Shown: positions 41,651 to 51,489, numbered from the stretch's first letter. The stretch is 64,000 nucleotides of DNA from Caldifarciminota bacterium UBA6260 (GCA_002441125.1 DJVI01000015.1:62001-126000); one strand, 5' to 3'. Notes: generated by a model not told the origin, from the sequence alone. A program made the numbers and translations.

Positions 41651-41659
41651 TTAAACTCC

Positions 41660-42736
41660 TTACTTCCCCTGTTTTTTTAATTCTTCATACTTCTTGTAAG
41701 CTTCCTGTGACTTATCATTCATCTTCATCCTTGAGTAACAGTCAGCTTTTATAAGATAGAGATCACTTATCTCAATACCTGTTTTTGAAATATAATCATC
41801 TATAGTTTTTATGGCATCCGCAAAATCTTTGTTTTTATAATATGCGAAACCTAAATTCAACATAGATTCATAATCATCCTCTTTAAATTTCAAAGCATTT
41901 TTAAAGTTGGTTATAGCCTCTTTATAATTCTTTTTTTCTTCAAGGTAAATCTTCCCTAATTTGAAAGAAACATCGTTTTTGTAAGTTGAGAGTTTTGCTT
42001 TCATCACTGAATCTGATGATTCGAATATCTTGTTGAAGTTTTCAAAATTTTTCAAAGCTTCTTCAAAATTCTTACTTGAGTATGCAATCTCGCCAAGCCA
42101 GTAAATTATCTGTGGATTTTCAGCATTGATAGCTTTTGCCTTATCGAGATACTTTTTCGCCTCATCGAACTTTTCTTCACCTATGTAATATTTTGCAACA
42201 TTAAAAAATAGTGAAAGGTTCTCTGGATTCTTTGAAATAGATTTTTCTATAGTTTTTGTCATATTAGCTTCATCACCATTTTCCGCATAAAGAAGAACAA
42301 GGTAATCGTAATTTATAGATGTATCCTTTATCTCTTCAGCCTTCAAAAGGTACTTTTCATATTTTGCTTTATTCTCTTTACCATCCTTGTTTCTCAAAAA
42401 ACCTGTCCCGGCATTGAAAAGAACAGGCCAGTAAAATTCAACATTTTCTCTCATTTCTTTCAAAACCTGTTTTGTTGTATCCTTTTCGAGTGCAATTAAA
42501 AAATATTCGGAAGCTTTGTCAAATTCACTTTTTGAACCGTAAGCTTTACCCATCCATAGATACGCTTGTGCGTTATTCGGTTCAAGTTTTATAGCTTCGT
42601 TGAACTGAACTATAGCTTTATCAAAATCGTTTTGCTGCATATATATTATACCTGATGACATATATTGATTGTTACATCCAACAAAAAGTATAATTATCAT
42701 AGCAACGATTAAAAACAAACTAACAAACTTATTCAT
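41660..42736 (-). CDS. TPR-repeat lipoprotein
   Basis: 358 residues. Signal peptide ending in the lipobox LFVGC (Cys22), so it is lipid-anchored in the envelope. The mature part is made of about eight TPR units, for example AIVQFNEAIKLEPNNAQAYL and ALKNFENFNKIF, separated by a degenerate middle stretch. TPR lipoproteins commonly scaffold envelope complexes. It is the first gene of the ribosomal-protein operon, so its level would follow growth rate. The specific role is unknown. Confidence 0.82.
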   Translation of the reverse strand: MNKFVSLFLIVAMIIILFVGCNNQYMSSGIIYMQQNDFDKAIVQFNEAIKLEPNNAQAYLWMGKAYGSKSEFDKASEYFLIALEKDTTKQVLKEMRENVEFYWPVLFNAGTGFLRNKDGKENKAKYEKYLLKAEEIKDTSINYDYLVLLYAENGDEANMTKTIEKSISKNPENLSLFFNVAKYYIGEEKFDEAKKYLDKAKAINAENPQIIYWLGEIAYSSKNFEEALKNFENFNKIFESSDSVMKAKLSTYKNDVSFKLGKIYLEEKKNYKEAITNFKNALKFKEDDYESMLNLGFAYYKNKDFADAIKTIDDYISKTGIEISDLYLIKADCYSRMKMNDKSQEAYKKYEELKKQGK

Positions 42737-42774
42737 TTAATACCTCCTGAAAAAAGAGCAGAATTTAGTGTTTT

Positions 42775-42802
42775 ATTTTATCAAAAAAAAGTTTTTTGTC
42801 AA
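42775..42802 (-). promoter_or_regulatory. Promoter of the TPR lipoprotein-rplM-rseP operon
   Basis: Minus strand TTGACA (42797-42802), 16-base spacer, TAAAAT (42775-42780). It drives about 11 genes down to rseP. AGGAGG precedes the first start codon. Confidence 0.7.
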
Positions 42803-42831
42803 TAGTAAGAACTGAAAGATTAATATAATGT

Positions 42832-43302
42832 TTATTTAAAAATATTATCTATTATATTATCAATCTCATCTTTAAATTCACTGTCAAATGTCATTTTCTC
42901 TTCACTCTCTTCCTTCATAAGTTTAATAATATTTTCACTTAACTTTTTTGTTAAAGTTTGAACAACTCCTATTATAGTATCTTTTGAAAAAAGTGAAACT
43001 ATTATCAGATCATCATTTATAGCAAAATAGAAAAAAGAGAACTTTTTCCCCTCTTGAAAAAGAGTAAAGAAATAATCCTCTTTAACAAGTTTGGCAATAC
43101 TTTTAGTAGCGTTGTATATACCAGAGCACAGAGCACCCAAAGATTGGGTGAAATAGTTATCCTTTTTCATTCCTGTTTGAAAGAGAACCTGACCTGAAGT
43201 GTTAACGATAATTACATTTAAAACTTTTGTGTCCTGTATAAAGATTTTCAACAACCGTTCAACATCCCTAACGGTTGGTTCATCAAGAACAAGTTTTTTC
43301 AT
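42832..43302 (-). CDS. Roadblock/LC7 domain protein
   Basis: 156 residues. The core (about 15-125) follows the Roadblock/LC7 alternation: VLNVIIVNTSGQVLFQTG, AKLVKEDYFFTLFQEGKK, DDLIIVSLFSKD. Such proteins, MglB being the best known, act as GTPase partners or scaffolds for small GTPases. A charged tail with EEKMTFDSEFKDEIDNIID follows. It is the last gene of the chemotaxis-like operon; no MglA-type GTPase is seen in the window. No ribosome site precedes its ATG. Confidence 0.68.
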   Translation of the reverse strand: MKKLVLDEPTVRDVERLLKIFIQDTKVLNVIIVNTSGQVLFQTGMKKDNYFTQSLGALCSGIYNATKSIAKLVKEDYFFTLFQEGKKFSFFYFAINDDLIIVSLFSKDTIIGVVQTLTKKLSENIIKLMKEESEEKMTFDSEFKDEIDNIIDNIFK

Positions 43303-43314
43303 ATTTTTAATTTA

Positions 43315-43659
43315 TTATAGATTACCTTGCAACTGGTTTGAGATATTTTTAATCTGTATTATGAGAGCACCAATATTTACATTTTTTTCTGCAAGAGCAA
43401 AAAGTATAAATTTTTCTTTCGATATGAAAAGTATTTCACCCTTTTCAGTATAAATTGTTGAAAATATTGGAAGTGTATCAGTGCTTTTCCCTAAACTTTT
43501 TTCCATTTCACTGTTTATTTTTGCCACCATTGCACCCAAAAGATCAGCCATATCACTTTCATAGAATATCTTTTCAACTATAAGTCCATCTTTTGTTAAA
43601 ACAGCCACACCTTTAACACCAACTATATCCATCAATTTTTCAATTTTTTCTTTTATCAT
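43315..43659 (-). CDS. Roadblock/LC7 domain protein
   Basis: 114 residues, essentially one Roadblock domain: IVGVKGVAVLTKDGLIVEK, DLLGAMVAKINSEMEKSLG, EILFISKEKFILFALAEKNVNIG. It is close to MglB in size. The start overlaps the upstream stop as ATGA, so the two are made together. A dimeric regulator of a Ras-like GTPase is the family expectation, but the partner is not in the window. Confidence 0.75.
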   Translation of the reverse strand: MIKEKIEKLMDIVGVKGVAVLTKDGLIVEKIFYESDMADLLGAMVAKINSEMEKSLGKSTDTLPIFSTIYTEKGEILFISKEKFILFALAEKNVNIGALIIQIKNISNQLQGNL

Positions 43660-44387
43660 TGTTCAAGCACCTGTTTTATGTTTTTTAACAACTGTTTGGC
43701 TTTTATAAGAATAAGTCCAATTTTTACAACCTCCTCTGTAAAAATACCAAGAATATATCCATTCCCTTTAAAAAGGTATATCCTCACTTTTCCTATTTCT
43801 ATGAATATTCTATCTATAAGTCCAAGTTCAGTTTTACTTATAGAATCCTCTGATACTGAAAATATTGTTGAGAAAAGAGCAGATGTTATTTCAGGGTCAA
43901 GATTTTCAAGTATCTTCGCTCTTATAACAAGACCAGATTCTTCTATTATTATACTTCCCAAAACTCCGTTTATAGAATTTATCTCTTCAAGGGATCTATC
44001 AAGCAAATTTTCAGTTTCGTTGGCTGTAATAACATTATCTTTTTCAATTTTTTGAAACTCACCTTTTTGTTCAATATTTGATTCATTTTTTTTTACTTCA
44101 ACTTTATTTGAAATTTCTGAAACTACCGGTTCTGCCAGAGATTTCACCAAAGGATCATCTGGAAACTCTTTCAAAAGTTCATTCAAAATGTCAGTTGATG
44201 ATGGATCGTTTAACTCCTTTAACGATCTGTAAAGCAAAATTTTAGCATCCTTTATATCAGGGAACTCTGAAAGTATAAGTTTACAGTAGTTTATAGATTC
44301 GTTGAAAGCTTTGTTCTTAAAAAGATCCTCTGCTATCATTATTATTAATGACACACTATCCCTATCAACCTTCATCCCTTCATTCAA
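43656..44387 (-). CDS. TPR-Roadblock/LC7 fusion protein
   Basis: 243 residues. Residues 10-90 look like TPR helices (AFNESINYCKLILSEFPDIKDA), a Glu/Lys linker follows, and residues 125-243 form a Roadblock domain (INGVLGSIIIEESGLVIRA, IFIEIGKVRIYLFKGNGYILG). The TTG at 44387 is preferred, as AGGAGG lies five bases upstream; ATG 44375 is the alternative. The fusion links the TPR and Roadblock parts of the operon in one chain. Confidence 0.68.
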   Translation of the reverse strand: MNEGMKVDRDSVSLIIMIAEDLFKNKAFNESINYCKLILSEFPDIKDAKILLYRSLKELNDPSSTDILNELLKEFPDDPLVKSLAEPVVSEISNKVEVKKNESNIEQKGEFQKIEKDNVITANETENLLDRSLEEINSINGVLGSIIIEESGLVIRAKILENLDPEITSALFSTIFSVSEDSISKTELGLIDRIFIEIGKVRIYLFKGNGYILGIFTEEVVKIGLILIKAKQLLKNIKQVLEQ

Positions 44388-45489
44388 CTTTACCTCCTAA
44401 AAGTTCATCGAATGATTTTTGACATTCTTTAAGAGATTCAATCAAGTTTTCAACTTTACTCATCTCGTCGGGTGTTTGAAGATTATCGTAAAGTGAAATC
44501 AATTCATCTATACTCTTTTTAATATCTCCCCTTTTAAAATATGCAAAAGAGTTATATTTTTTCATGAACTGATCATCAACTCCCTCATTTTTTGCAATCA
44601 GAGAATACTCGTTTATCTTGTCAAACTGGTTTGTTGCAAAGAATGAATATATAATCATCCTGTAAGCTTCAACCTTTTTGGGATCCCTTTTTAGGTAATT
44701 TTTTAACTCGCTTATAGCTTTATCGAAAAGCCCATCATCGAAATAATGTTTAGCTACATCAAAACTGTTCTCAACATCATCCTTCTTGTTTCCCTCAATA
44801 ACAACTATCCCCAATGTAATCATACCATATATCAGTTTTGCTATTTCAAACTCATCGCCATATTTTTCAGCTATATCCTTAATCGTGTTCTTTCCATTTA
44901 TCATTGAAAATATTTCCCATTCTTTTGGTTTTAAATCGAGAAGATCCATCTTGTCTGGATTGTCTGAGATTTTTGGGACAACAGAAGAGTTTGGTATTTT
45001 TGCTGATAGTCTTGACCATTCATCGATTCTTCTCGAACCTTCCATTATCAAAGATTCTGTTTTTATTTTAAATCTGAAAAGATTGTCAAGCACAAAATTA
45101 CCTTCCTCAAATTTAAAATATCCTTCTCTCCACTCAAAAAGTTTGTAAATTGTATCCTCTATACGAAGCTGTAAAAATTTTCTAAACTCATTTTCACCCA
45201 TTATGTTAATTTTTATGATCTCTTTAGCTATCTCAACATCATCATTTTGAATTTTGTTGAGTATCCTTTCTTCATAAAACTCTTTCGTAATTTTTCCTGC
45301 TTTTATAAGGAGTAGTGGTAAGGTTTGTCCTTCGAGCCTAACAAAAACAACATTCCCATTTTCAAAATATACATTGGCTTTTTCATCTTTTGATGAATCG
45401 ATTTTTAAAATACCACTCTTCTGGTTAAAAGAGAGGATCTGAAAAAGATCTATAAGATTAAGTTCACTGATAGGTCCTTCTATAGCCAA
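44380..45489 (-). CDS. DUF4388 domain protein with TPR C-terminus
   Basis: 369 residues from TTG 45489, five bases after AGGAG; GTG 45495 overlaps that site and is less likely. Residues 1-95 match DUF4388: GPISELNLIDLFQILSFNQ, SGILKI, ANVYFENGNVVFVRL. A predicted helical or winged-helix middle (KPKEWEIFSMINGKNTIKDI) is followed by TPR-like repeats (SELKNYLKRDPKKVEAYRM). Second DUF4388 protein of the window, after 18005-18898. A scaffold in a signalling array is likely. Confidence 0.75.
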   Translation of the reverse strand: MAIEGPISELNLIDLFQILSFNQKSGILKIDSSKDEKANVYFENGNVVFVRLEGQTLPLLLIKAGKITKEFYEERILNKIQNDDVEIAKEIIKINIMGENEFRKFLQLRIEDTIYKLFEWREGYFKFEEGNFVLDNLFRFKIKTESLIMEGSRRIDEWSRLSAKIPNSSVVPKISDNPDKMDLLDLKPKEWEIFSMINGKNTIKDIAEKYGDEFEIAKLIYGMITLGIVVIEGNKKDDVENSFDVAKHYFDDGLFDKAISELKNYLKRDPKKVEAYRMIIYSFFATNQFDKINEYSLIAKNEGVDDQFMKKYNSFAYFKRGDIKKSIDELISLYDNLQTPDEMSKVENLIESLKECQKSFDELLGGKVE

Positions 45490-45497
45490 AATCACTC

Positions 45498-48206
45498 CTA
45501 TTCAAAAATTGATATCCAGTTTCTTGCAGCTTCAATCGCTTTTGCACTTTTTTGGGCAAATTCAGATTCTGGAGAATTTTTTAACACAGAGTTCCATCTC
45601 TCAATAGCCTCTTTTATATAACCTTCTTTTGCAATTATCTTAGCAAAGTTAAAATTAGCTTCAGGATTTGTAGGATCTAATTTTAAAGCGTTTTGATAAG
45701 CATCCTTTGCTACTTCAATATTTTCTATCTCTATACAAACTGAACCTATTCTTAAAAACGCTTTAAGGTTCGTTGGGTCTATCTGAACAATCCTTGTATA
45801 TATCTGTATAGATTTTTCATAATCTTCAACTAATTCATACACGGTTGCAAGTTCCCAAAGATAGTTTAGATTATCAACATCTTTACTTATAAGTGATTCA
45901 AGAATTTTTATCGAATCATCAAACATCTTCATTCTTCTCAAGACAAGAGCTTTTTTATAGAGAATATCAAGATTTTCACTATCCTTTTTCAGGATCCTTT
46001 CGTAGATTTCAAGTGCATCATTGTCCCTTCCCTGACTAACATAGATTTCAGACAGATTTGTAAGAGTTTCTACATTTTCAGGGTCCTTTAAAAGTATTTC
46101 TCCTATTATTTTTATCGCTTCCTCAAGATTACCATCCTTCCATAAGAGCATAGAATAAAGGTTCAAAACATCTATCCTGTTTCTATCCCTTTCAACTATT
46201 TTTGAAATGTATTCTATAGGTTCAGAATAGATTCCTTTGTTGTAAAGTAACTTTGAAAGTTTCAAAACAACATTCTCATTCAAAGGAGATAAAGCGACAA
46301 CTTTTCTGTAATATTCTTCAGCCTCACCATATATCTCTTTTATGTTGTAAACATCACCTATTATTTCAAACATCTCAACATCATTTTCATCCTTCCTAAC
46401 AACCTCGAAAGCGTTTTGTAAAGCCATGTCATATTCACCTTTTTGGAAGGATTCCTTAGCTTTCTTTCTCTTCTCTTCAAGTATATCAACCTCTTTTAAC
46501 TTAACATCCTCTCTCTCAAAAGTATCATCCGTTTCCTCTTCAAAAACACCTGTAAAAATATCTGAACTTTTTTCTTCACCCATAGAAAAACCTTCAAGTT
46601 GTTCTGAAGATGTTACCTGAACATCTTTTGATAAACTTCCACTTATCAGTACATCCACTTTATCAGCATAGTAATCAAGCCCGAGTTTATACCTCGTTTC
46701 AACATAGTAAGGGTTCAACCTTAAAGCTTCCTTGGTGTATTTCAAAGCATCCTCATACCTTCCAACCTTAGTTAGTGTGAAAGCTAAGTTATAGTAAGCT
46801 TCGGCGAAATTCTCATCATATTGGATAGCTTTTTCAAAAACTTTTATAGCATCCTCATACTTCCCTTCCTCTCTATAAATTATTCCAAGATAGTTATAGG
46901 TTAAAGGATAATCTCCTTTTATTTCAAGAACTTTATCTATATATTTTTTTGCCTCAACAAAATTTTTATTTTCTATGAAAATTATTGATAGGTTCAAAAG
47001 TGCATCAACATAATCATCCCTTATTTGAAGTGATTTGTTGAACATCTTTAAAGCTTCATCAGTCTTATTTTTATGAAGCATCGCTATACCGAGATTGTTG
47101 TAAGCCATAACATAGGTTGGATCAATTTTTATCGATCTGTTATAACATTCTATTGCATTATCTATATCACCTTTTTTATGGAAAGCTATACCCATATCGT
47201 TGTAAGCTTTTGCTGCAAATGATTCATCCTTGAAAGCGAGTTTGTACTCTTCTATAGCTTTATCGTTCTCACCCAAAAGTAGATATATTTCTCCTATCTG
47301 GATATGTATCAAAGCTCTATCAGGTTCTACAGCTTCAGCTTTTTTGAACTCTTTCAAAGCTTCGTTGAAAAGTCCTTTGTTTCTGAAACCTATTCCGAGT
47401 GTAAAGTAAGTTAAAAAACTATTTGGCTGAATTGAAACATTAGATTCTTCCTGAACAAAATTCTGATACATACCCTGTTGGTAAAAATCTATTCCAAGAT
47501 TTGCCTGTGTTTTTCCATAAGCAGGGTTAAGTTTGATCGCCTTTTTAGTTTCCTTGATAGCATCATCAAAAAGCCCCTTCTCTCCATAAACAAAACCTAA
47601 AAGGAAATGTGCCTCTGCAAGATTCGGATCAAGTTCTAAAGCTTTTTGGAACTCTTTAATAGCTGAATCTAAGATTCCTTTATTATAATAAACCTCTCCA
47701 AGCATAGAATGTATCTGTGCTGAATGGGGTTGTACCTTTAAAGATTTTCTGTACTCTTCTATAGAATCATCATACATACCTAACGATTTGTATATCTTTG
47801 CCAAATTCAATCTCGCATCGATAAAGGAAGGGTTAATCTTCAAAATCCTTTTGTATTCAGCTATAGCATCAAGTGATTTTCCCATATTGTTCAAAGCTTC
47901 AGCGAGTTTAAACCTTGTAGAAATATCCTCAGGGTCTTTTTCAAGTATATCTTTGTACTCTTTTATCTTCTCATCGTACATCCCTGTCTCTTTATAGATG
48001 AGTTCAAGGTTTTTCTTTGCAAGTGTGAATTTTGGATCTATAGCGAGAGCCTTTTCAAGTTCCTCTATCGCCTCATCGTACAAACCTTTGTTGTAATAAA
48101 CAACAGCCAAATTGTTATGGGCACCAGCATCCTTTGGATCTATCCTTTGAGCAAAAGATTTTAAAACTTTCTTTTCAGCTTCTGAAATTTGAACCTGTTT
48201 TTTCAT
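45498..48206 (-). CDS. Large TPR-repeat protein
   Basis: 902 residues made almost wholly of TPR units, about 15 in the first half (such as DEAIEELEKALAIDPKFTLA and AYYNLAFTLTKVGRYEDALKY) and about nine in the second, separated by an acidic low-complexity linker (about 520-590). No signal peptide or membrane helix, so cytoplasmic. TPR stacks bind protein partners; the setting between DUF4388/Roadblock proteins and CheC suggests a scaffold for that system. It follows cheC by 5 bases. Confidence 0.85.
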   Translation of the reverse strand: MKKQVQISEAEKKVLKSFAQRIDPKDAGAHNNLAVVYYNKGLYDEAIEELEKALAIDPKFTLAKKNLELIYKETGMYDEKIKEYKDILEKDPEDISTRFKLAEALNNMGKSLDAIAEYKRILKINPSFIDARLNLAKIYKSLGMYDDSIEEYRKSLKVQPHSAQIHSMLGEVYYNKGILDSAIKEFQKALELDPNLAEAHFLLGFVYGEKGLFDDAIKETKKAIKLNPAYGKTQANLGIDFYQQGMYQNFVQEESNVSIQPNSFLTYFTLGIGFRNKGLFNEALKEFKKAEAVEPDRALIHIQIGEIYLLLGENDKAIEEYKLAFKDESFAAKAYNDMGIAFHKKGDIDNAIECYNRSIKIDPTYVMAYNNLGIAMLHKNKTDEALKMFNKSLQIRDDYVDALLNLSIIFIENKNFVEAKKYIDKVLEIKGDYPLTYNYLGIIYREEGKYEDAIKVFEKAIQYDENFAEAYYNLAFTLTKVGRYEDALKYTKEALRLNPYYVETRYKLGLDYYADKVDVLISGSLSKDVQVTSSEQLEGFSMGEEKSSDIFTGVFEEETDDTFEREDVKLKEVDILEEKRKKAKESFQKGEYDMALQNAFEVVRKDENDVEMFEIIGDVYNIKEIYGEAEEYYRKVVALSPLNENVVLKLSKLLYNKGIYSEPIEYISKIVERDRNRIDVLNLYSMLLWKDGNLEEAIKIIGEILLKDPENVETLTNLSEIYVSQGRDNDALEIYERILKKDSENLDILYKKALVLRRMKMFDDSIKILESLISKDVDNLNYLWELATVYELVEDYEKSIQIYTRIVQIDPTNLKAFLRIGSVCIEIENIEVAKDAYQNALKLDPTNPEANFNFAKIIAKEGYIKEAIERWNSVLKNSPESEFAQKSAKAIEAARNWISIFE

Positions 48207-48211
48207 TCAAC

Positions 48212-48829
48212 CTACCTGTTTAAAAAATCGAGAAGTTTTTTCAAAGAGATCGGATCAGGTAAAAGTATAAGATATCCTTTCAAAGGCTGTGGATCATCCT
48301 CAAAGGTGAATTCTGTCTCTACACAGAAAACCACATCCTTGTTAGAACTGAAATCTATATAAGCTGAAGTTATAACCGCTGATCCTATATCTATAACAAG
48401 ATTTGGTACTGATGGGAGTATCAGCATGTTCAAAAAATCACTCATAGCTGTTAGGTATGAACTTATAACTATATTTGCAACCTCTTTGATAGCTGATTGC
48501 TCTATCTCACTTAAAATGGTTGTGGATCCAACAGTTTTTCCCATTACCATATCAACAAGAAGCATTGACTCATCTCTTGGGAATATGAGTAGAGTTCTAC
48601 CTGTAAGATCACCAAGAAACTTAACAAGAACTCCGGTGACTATCTCATCCTGATTGTTTATTATTCTGTAAATCTCTTCAGAGGAGATTATGTGAACCTT
48701 TGGAACGGAAACCATAACCCTCTTATTTACAAGTTGGGAGAGAACCGTTGCGGCATGTCCTCCTCCAATATTAGATATCTCTTTGATACCATCAAGATGA
48801 AAATCTTTTAAGTTGTTAAAATCAATCAT
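48212..48829 (-). CDS. cheC: CheC family CheY-P phosphatase
   Basis: 205 residues. Two copies of the phosphatase pattern E-x-x-N are present, IKEISNIGGGHAAT near the start and IKEVANIVISSYLTAM near residue 115, as in CheC. It dephosphorylates CheY-P. No cheD, cheB or cheR is nearby, so receptor adaptation would have to work otherwise. GAGGGG precedes the ATG; it follows cheA by 3 bases. Confidence 0.86.
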   Translation of the reverse strand: MIDFNNLKDFHLDGIKEISNIGGGHAATVLSQLVNKRVMVSVPKVHIISSEEIYRIINNQDEIVTGVLVKFLGDLTGRTLLIFPRDESMLLVDMVMGKTVGSTTILSEIEQSAIKEVANIVISSYLTAMSDFLNMLILPSVPNLVIDIGSAVITSAYIDFSSNKDVVFCVETEFTFEDDPQPLKGYLILLPDPISLKKLLDFLNR

Positions 48830-48832
48830 AAA

Positions 48833-50707
48833 TTACCCCTCTTTAGCCATCGATACAACTCCGGGAACATCAACTATGAAAGATGGCATTCCATTGTTTA
48901 ATATTGATACACCTGCAAGCCCATGGATACCTGAAAGTATCCCTTTTAAAGGCTTTACAACTACCTCAGATTGTTCCATAAAACTATCAACAAGTATCCC
49001 ATAGAAAGACTCATCGACTTCAACAAGAACTATAGAATATTTTTCTCTCTCTCCAGTATTCTCACATTTGAAAATATTTGATAACCTAACAAGTGGTATA
49101 ACCTCATCTCTCAAAACAAATACTTCTTTACCCATTATAGTGAAAATATCTTCCTTTTTAATATCTATTGTTTCAACTATATGTGATAGAGGAATTATAT
49201 ATGTCTCATCACTAACCTTAACTATCAATGTTTTTATTATTGCAAGTGTAAGAGGTAGTTTTAAAGTGAATGTTGTTCCCTTGTTTTTCTGTGATGAGAT
49301 TTCAAGTGTTCCTCCTATCTGTTTTAGAACATTATAAACCGCACCAACTCCAACACCTCTTCCAGATATATCGTTTACTTCCTCTTTAGTTGAGAAACCT
49401 TCACTCGTGATGAAAGAATAGATATCGTTTTCACTCAGATGTTGAACCTTTTCTTCATCTACCAAATTCAAAGATAAAGCTTTTTCAATTATTTTATTTT
49501 TATCCAACCCTTTGCCATCATCTGAAACAATAATCAATACACCGTTTTTAACTCTCTTAGCTTCGAGAATAATATTACCTGTCTCATCCTTTTTGTTTTT
49601 CAACCTTTCTTCCGGGCTTTCTATACCATGATCAACAGCATTCTTTAAAAGATGCAACAAAGGATCAGCCAAAGAATTCAGAATAGCCCTATCAAGTTCA
49701 ATATCCTTTCCCTTTATTATAAAGTTTATCTTTTTTTTCAATCTATTTGAAAGATCCCTGATATATCTTGGATACCTGTCAAAAACCTGTCCAACAGGGA
49801 CCATCCTTATTTTCATTATCTCATCCTGAATGTTTGAAATGATCTTTGATGTTGAATTCAATGAATTTATCAACTCTTCGTTCTGTAAAGAGTAAGCTAT
49901 CTGTTGTAACCTTCCTCTCGCTATTACAAGTTCGGAAGCATAATTTTGAAGGTTATCCAACCTTTCAAGTGAAACTTTTATATCCTTTTTTTCGATAACC
50001 GTTTCCTGTTCGTTTTTAATCTCCTCTTTTAAAACAAAAGCATCTTTTATTTCTGGAATCCCTTTTATCTCTTCTATTATACTGTTTATCTGGGGTGTAT
50101 CTTTGATGAAGATCTTTATCTCATCTTTAAAGTTCTCCTTCATTATGGAATCAAAATCTGGATCACTTTTTATGTAAAGTTTTTTATCCTGTAAATTTTT
50201 AATCACCACAAACGCTCGTGCAGATTTTAATACAACATCGTCAGCAAAAATAATTTTAATAACCTTTTCTGAAAGTGAAATCCTTTCAGGTTCTTTTTTC
50301 TCTTTCCTTTCCTCAACTATATTCTTTTCCTTAATAGTTTCAGAACCTGTTTTTATAGATTCTATCACCTTTAAAAAACTTTTTATTATGTTCTCATCTA
50401 TCTGACTTTTATGAACTAAAGATTGAATGTAGTCTGTTCCCTTTAAAAGTAGATCTACAAGTTCAGAACTGACCTGTAATTTTTCGCTCCTTATAAGATC
50501 CATAACATCTTCTATTGAGTGAGAAATTTTTGTTATAGAAGAATAGCCCATCGAAGCTGCCATGCCTTTTATAGTATGCATACCTCTAAAAATGGAATTT
50601 ATAGCCTCGATGTCGTTCATATCCTTTTCAAGTTTCAAGATGGAATCTGAAACTTGTTCGAGGTATTCCTCAGCTTCACTTATGAACAATTCTTCATAGT
50701 TTGTCAT
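48833..50707 (-). CDS. cheA: Chemotaxis histidine kinase CheA
   Basis: 624 residues with the standard order: Hpt (phospho-His44 in FRGMHTIKGMA), a P2-like ferredoxin-fold region (about 150-235), dimerisation helices, HATPase with DPLLHLLKNAVDHGIE and GVGVGAVYNVLKQIGG, and a C-terminal CheW-like domain. It autophosphorylates and passes the phosphate to CheY, encoded immediately upstream. No receptor with membrane helices is in the operon, so the cytoplasmic fusion receptor upstream is its likely input. Confidence 0.95.
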   Translation of the reverse strand: MTNYEELFISEAEEYLEQVSDSILKLEKDMNDIEAINSIFRGMHTIKGMAASMGYSSITKISHSIEDVMDLIRSEKLQVSSELVDLLLKGTDYIQSLVHKSQIDENIIKSFLKVIESIKTGSETIKEKNIVEERKEKKEPERISLSEKVIKIIFADDVVLKSARAFVVIKNLQDKKLYIKSDPDFDSIMKENFKDEIKIFIKDTPQINSIIEEIKGIPEIKDAFVLKEEIKNEQETVIEKKDIKVSLERLDNLQNYASELVIARGRLQQIAYSLQNEELINSLNSTSKIISNIQDEIMKIRMVPVGQVFDRYPRYIRDLSNRLKKKINFIIKGKDIELDRAILNSLADPLLHLLKNAVDHGIESPEERLKNKKDETGNIILEAKRVKNGVLIIVSDDGKGLDKNKIIEKALSLNLVDEEKVQHLSENDIYSFITSEGFSTKEEVNDISGRGVGVGAVYNVLKQIGGTLEISSQKNKGTTFTLKLPLTLAIIKTLIVKVSDETYIIPLSHIVETIDIKKEDIFTIMGKEVFVLRDEVIPLVRLSNIFKCENTGEREKYSIVLVEVDESFYGILVDSFMEQSEVVVKPLKGILSGIHGLAGVSILNNGMPSFIVDVPGVVSMAKEG

Positions 50708-50710
50708 ATT

Positions 50711-51079
50711 CTATTTCAAATTTAACACTCTGTTAACAGATTCAAGAACTCTTGATGGTTGGAAAGGTTTTACTACAAAATCTTTAGCACCAGCCTGTAT
50801 AGCTTCGACAACAAGTGATTGTTGCCCCATAGCTGAAACCATAAGAATTTTTGCGTTTGGAAACTCTTTGATGATTTCTCTTACAGCATCGATTCCAGAC
50901 ATATCTGGCATTATGATGTCCATAGTAACAAGATCAGGCTGCAATTCTCTATACATCTGAACAGCCTGTGATCCTGTACCAGCCTCTCCACAGATTTCGA
51001 ACCCCTCTTTCTTCAAAATATCTGCGATCATCCTTCTCATAAAAATCGCGTCATCAACGATTAGCACCCTTGTAGACAT
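50711..51079 (-). CDS. cheY: Response regulator CheY
   Basis: 122 residues, one receiver domain. Acidic pocket Asp9-Asp10 (LIVDDA), phospho-acceptor Asp54 (VTMDIIMPD), the switch Ser in LMVSAMG and Lys in FVVKPF. No output domain, so it acts by protein binding. It lies 3 bases upstream of cheA and 11 downstream of cheW. Targets could be a motor or the TPR/Roadblock scaffold; no flagellar gene is in the window. Confidence 0.93.
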   Translation of the reverse strand: MSTRVLIVDDAIFMRRMIADILKKEGFEICGEAGTGSQAVQMYRELQPDLVTMDIIMPDMSGIDAVREIIKEFPNAKILMVSAMGQQSLVVEAIQAGAKDFVVKPFQPSRVLESVNRVLNLK

Positions 51080-51090
51080 ATTTTTTCCTC

Positions 51091-51489
51091 CTAATTTTTA
51101 TTGATGATATTTTTCAAATTTAATATTATAATCTCTTTACCATCTTTTTCAACAAATCCTTTTATATACTCACCTTCACTTTCTTCCTCTTTAACTTTGG
51201 TAACATTTATTATACCCTCTATATTATCAACAAGAAGTCCATATTTTTCTTTATCCTTTTCACAAATAATTATATAATTTTCTTCAACCTTTTTGTTTAT
51301 CTTCAACTTTTTCTTCAAAGAGATCAAAACTACAACATCTCCTCTTAAATTTATAACACTCTCTATATAATCTTGGGCATTTGGAATCCTTATCCCATTC
51401 ATTTTTTCATATATATCTATGATATCCGATATGTTTATCCCGTATATCTTTCCTTCAATTTTAAAAGTTATATACTGTTCATTTGCCAT
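51091..51489 (-). CDS. cheW: CheW coupling protein
   Basis: 132 residues from ATG 51489 (AGGAG ten bases upstream, within the end of the upstream gene). YITFKIEGKIYGINISDIIDI at the start and VINLRGDVVVLISLKKKL in the middle are CheW motifs. It couples receptors to CheA. It overlaps the fusion-receptor gene by 11 bases, tying the two together. Confidence 0.92.
   Translation of the reverse strand: MANEQYITFKIEGKIYGINISDIIDIYEKMNGIRIPNAQDYIESVINLRGDVVVLISLKKKLKINKKVEENYIIICEKDKEKYGLLVDNIEGIINVTKVKEEESEGEYIKGFVEKDGKEIIILNLKNIINKN

Noticed and set aside
42803..42831. Terminator between the chemotaxis-like operon and the ribosomal operon
   Set aside because: No inverted repeat is visible; only the promoter of the next operon is present in the gap.
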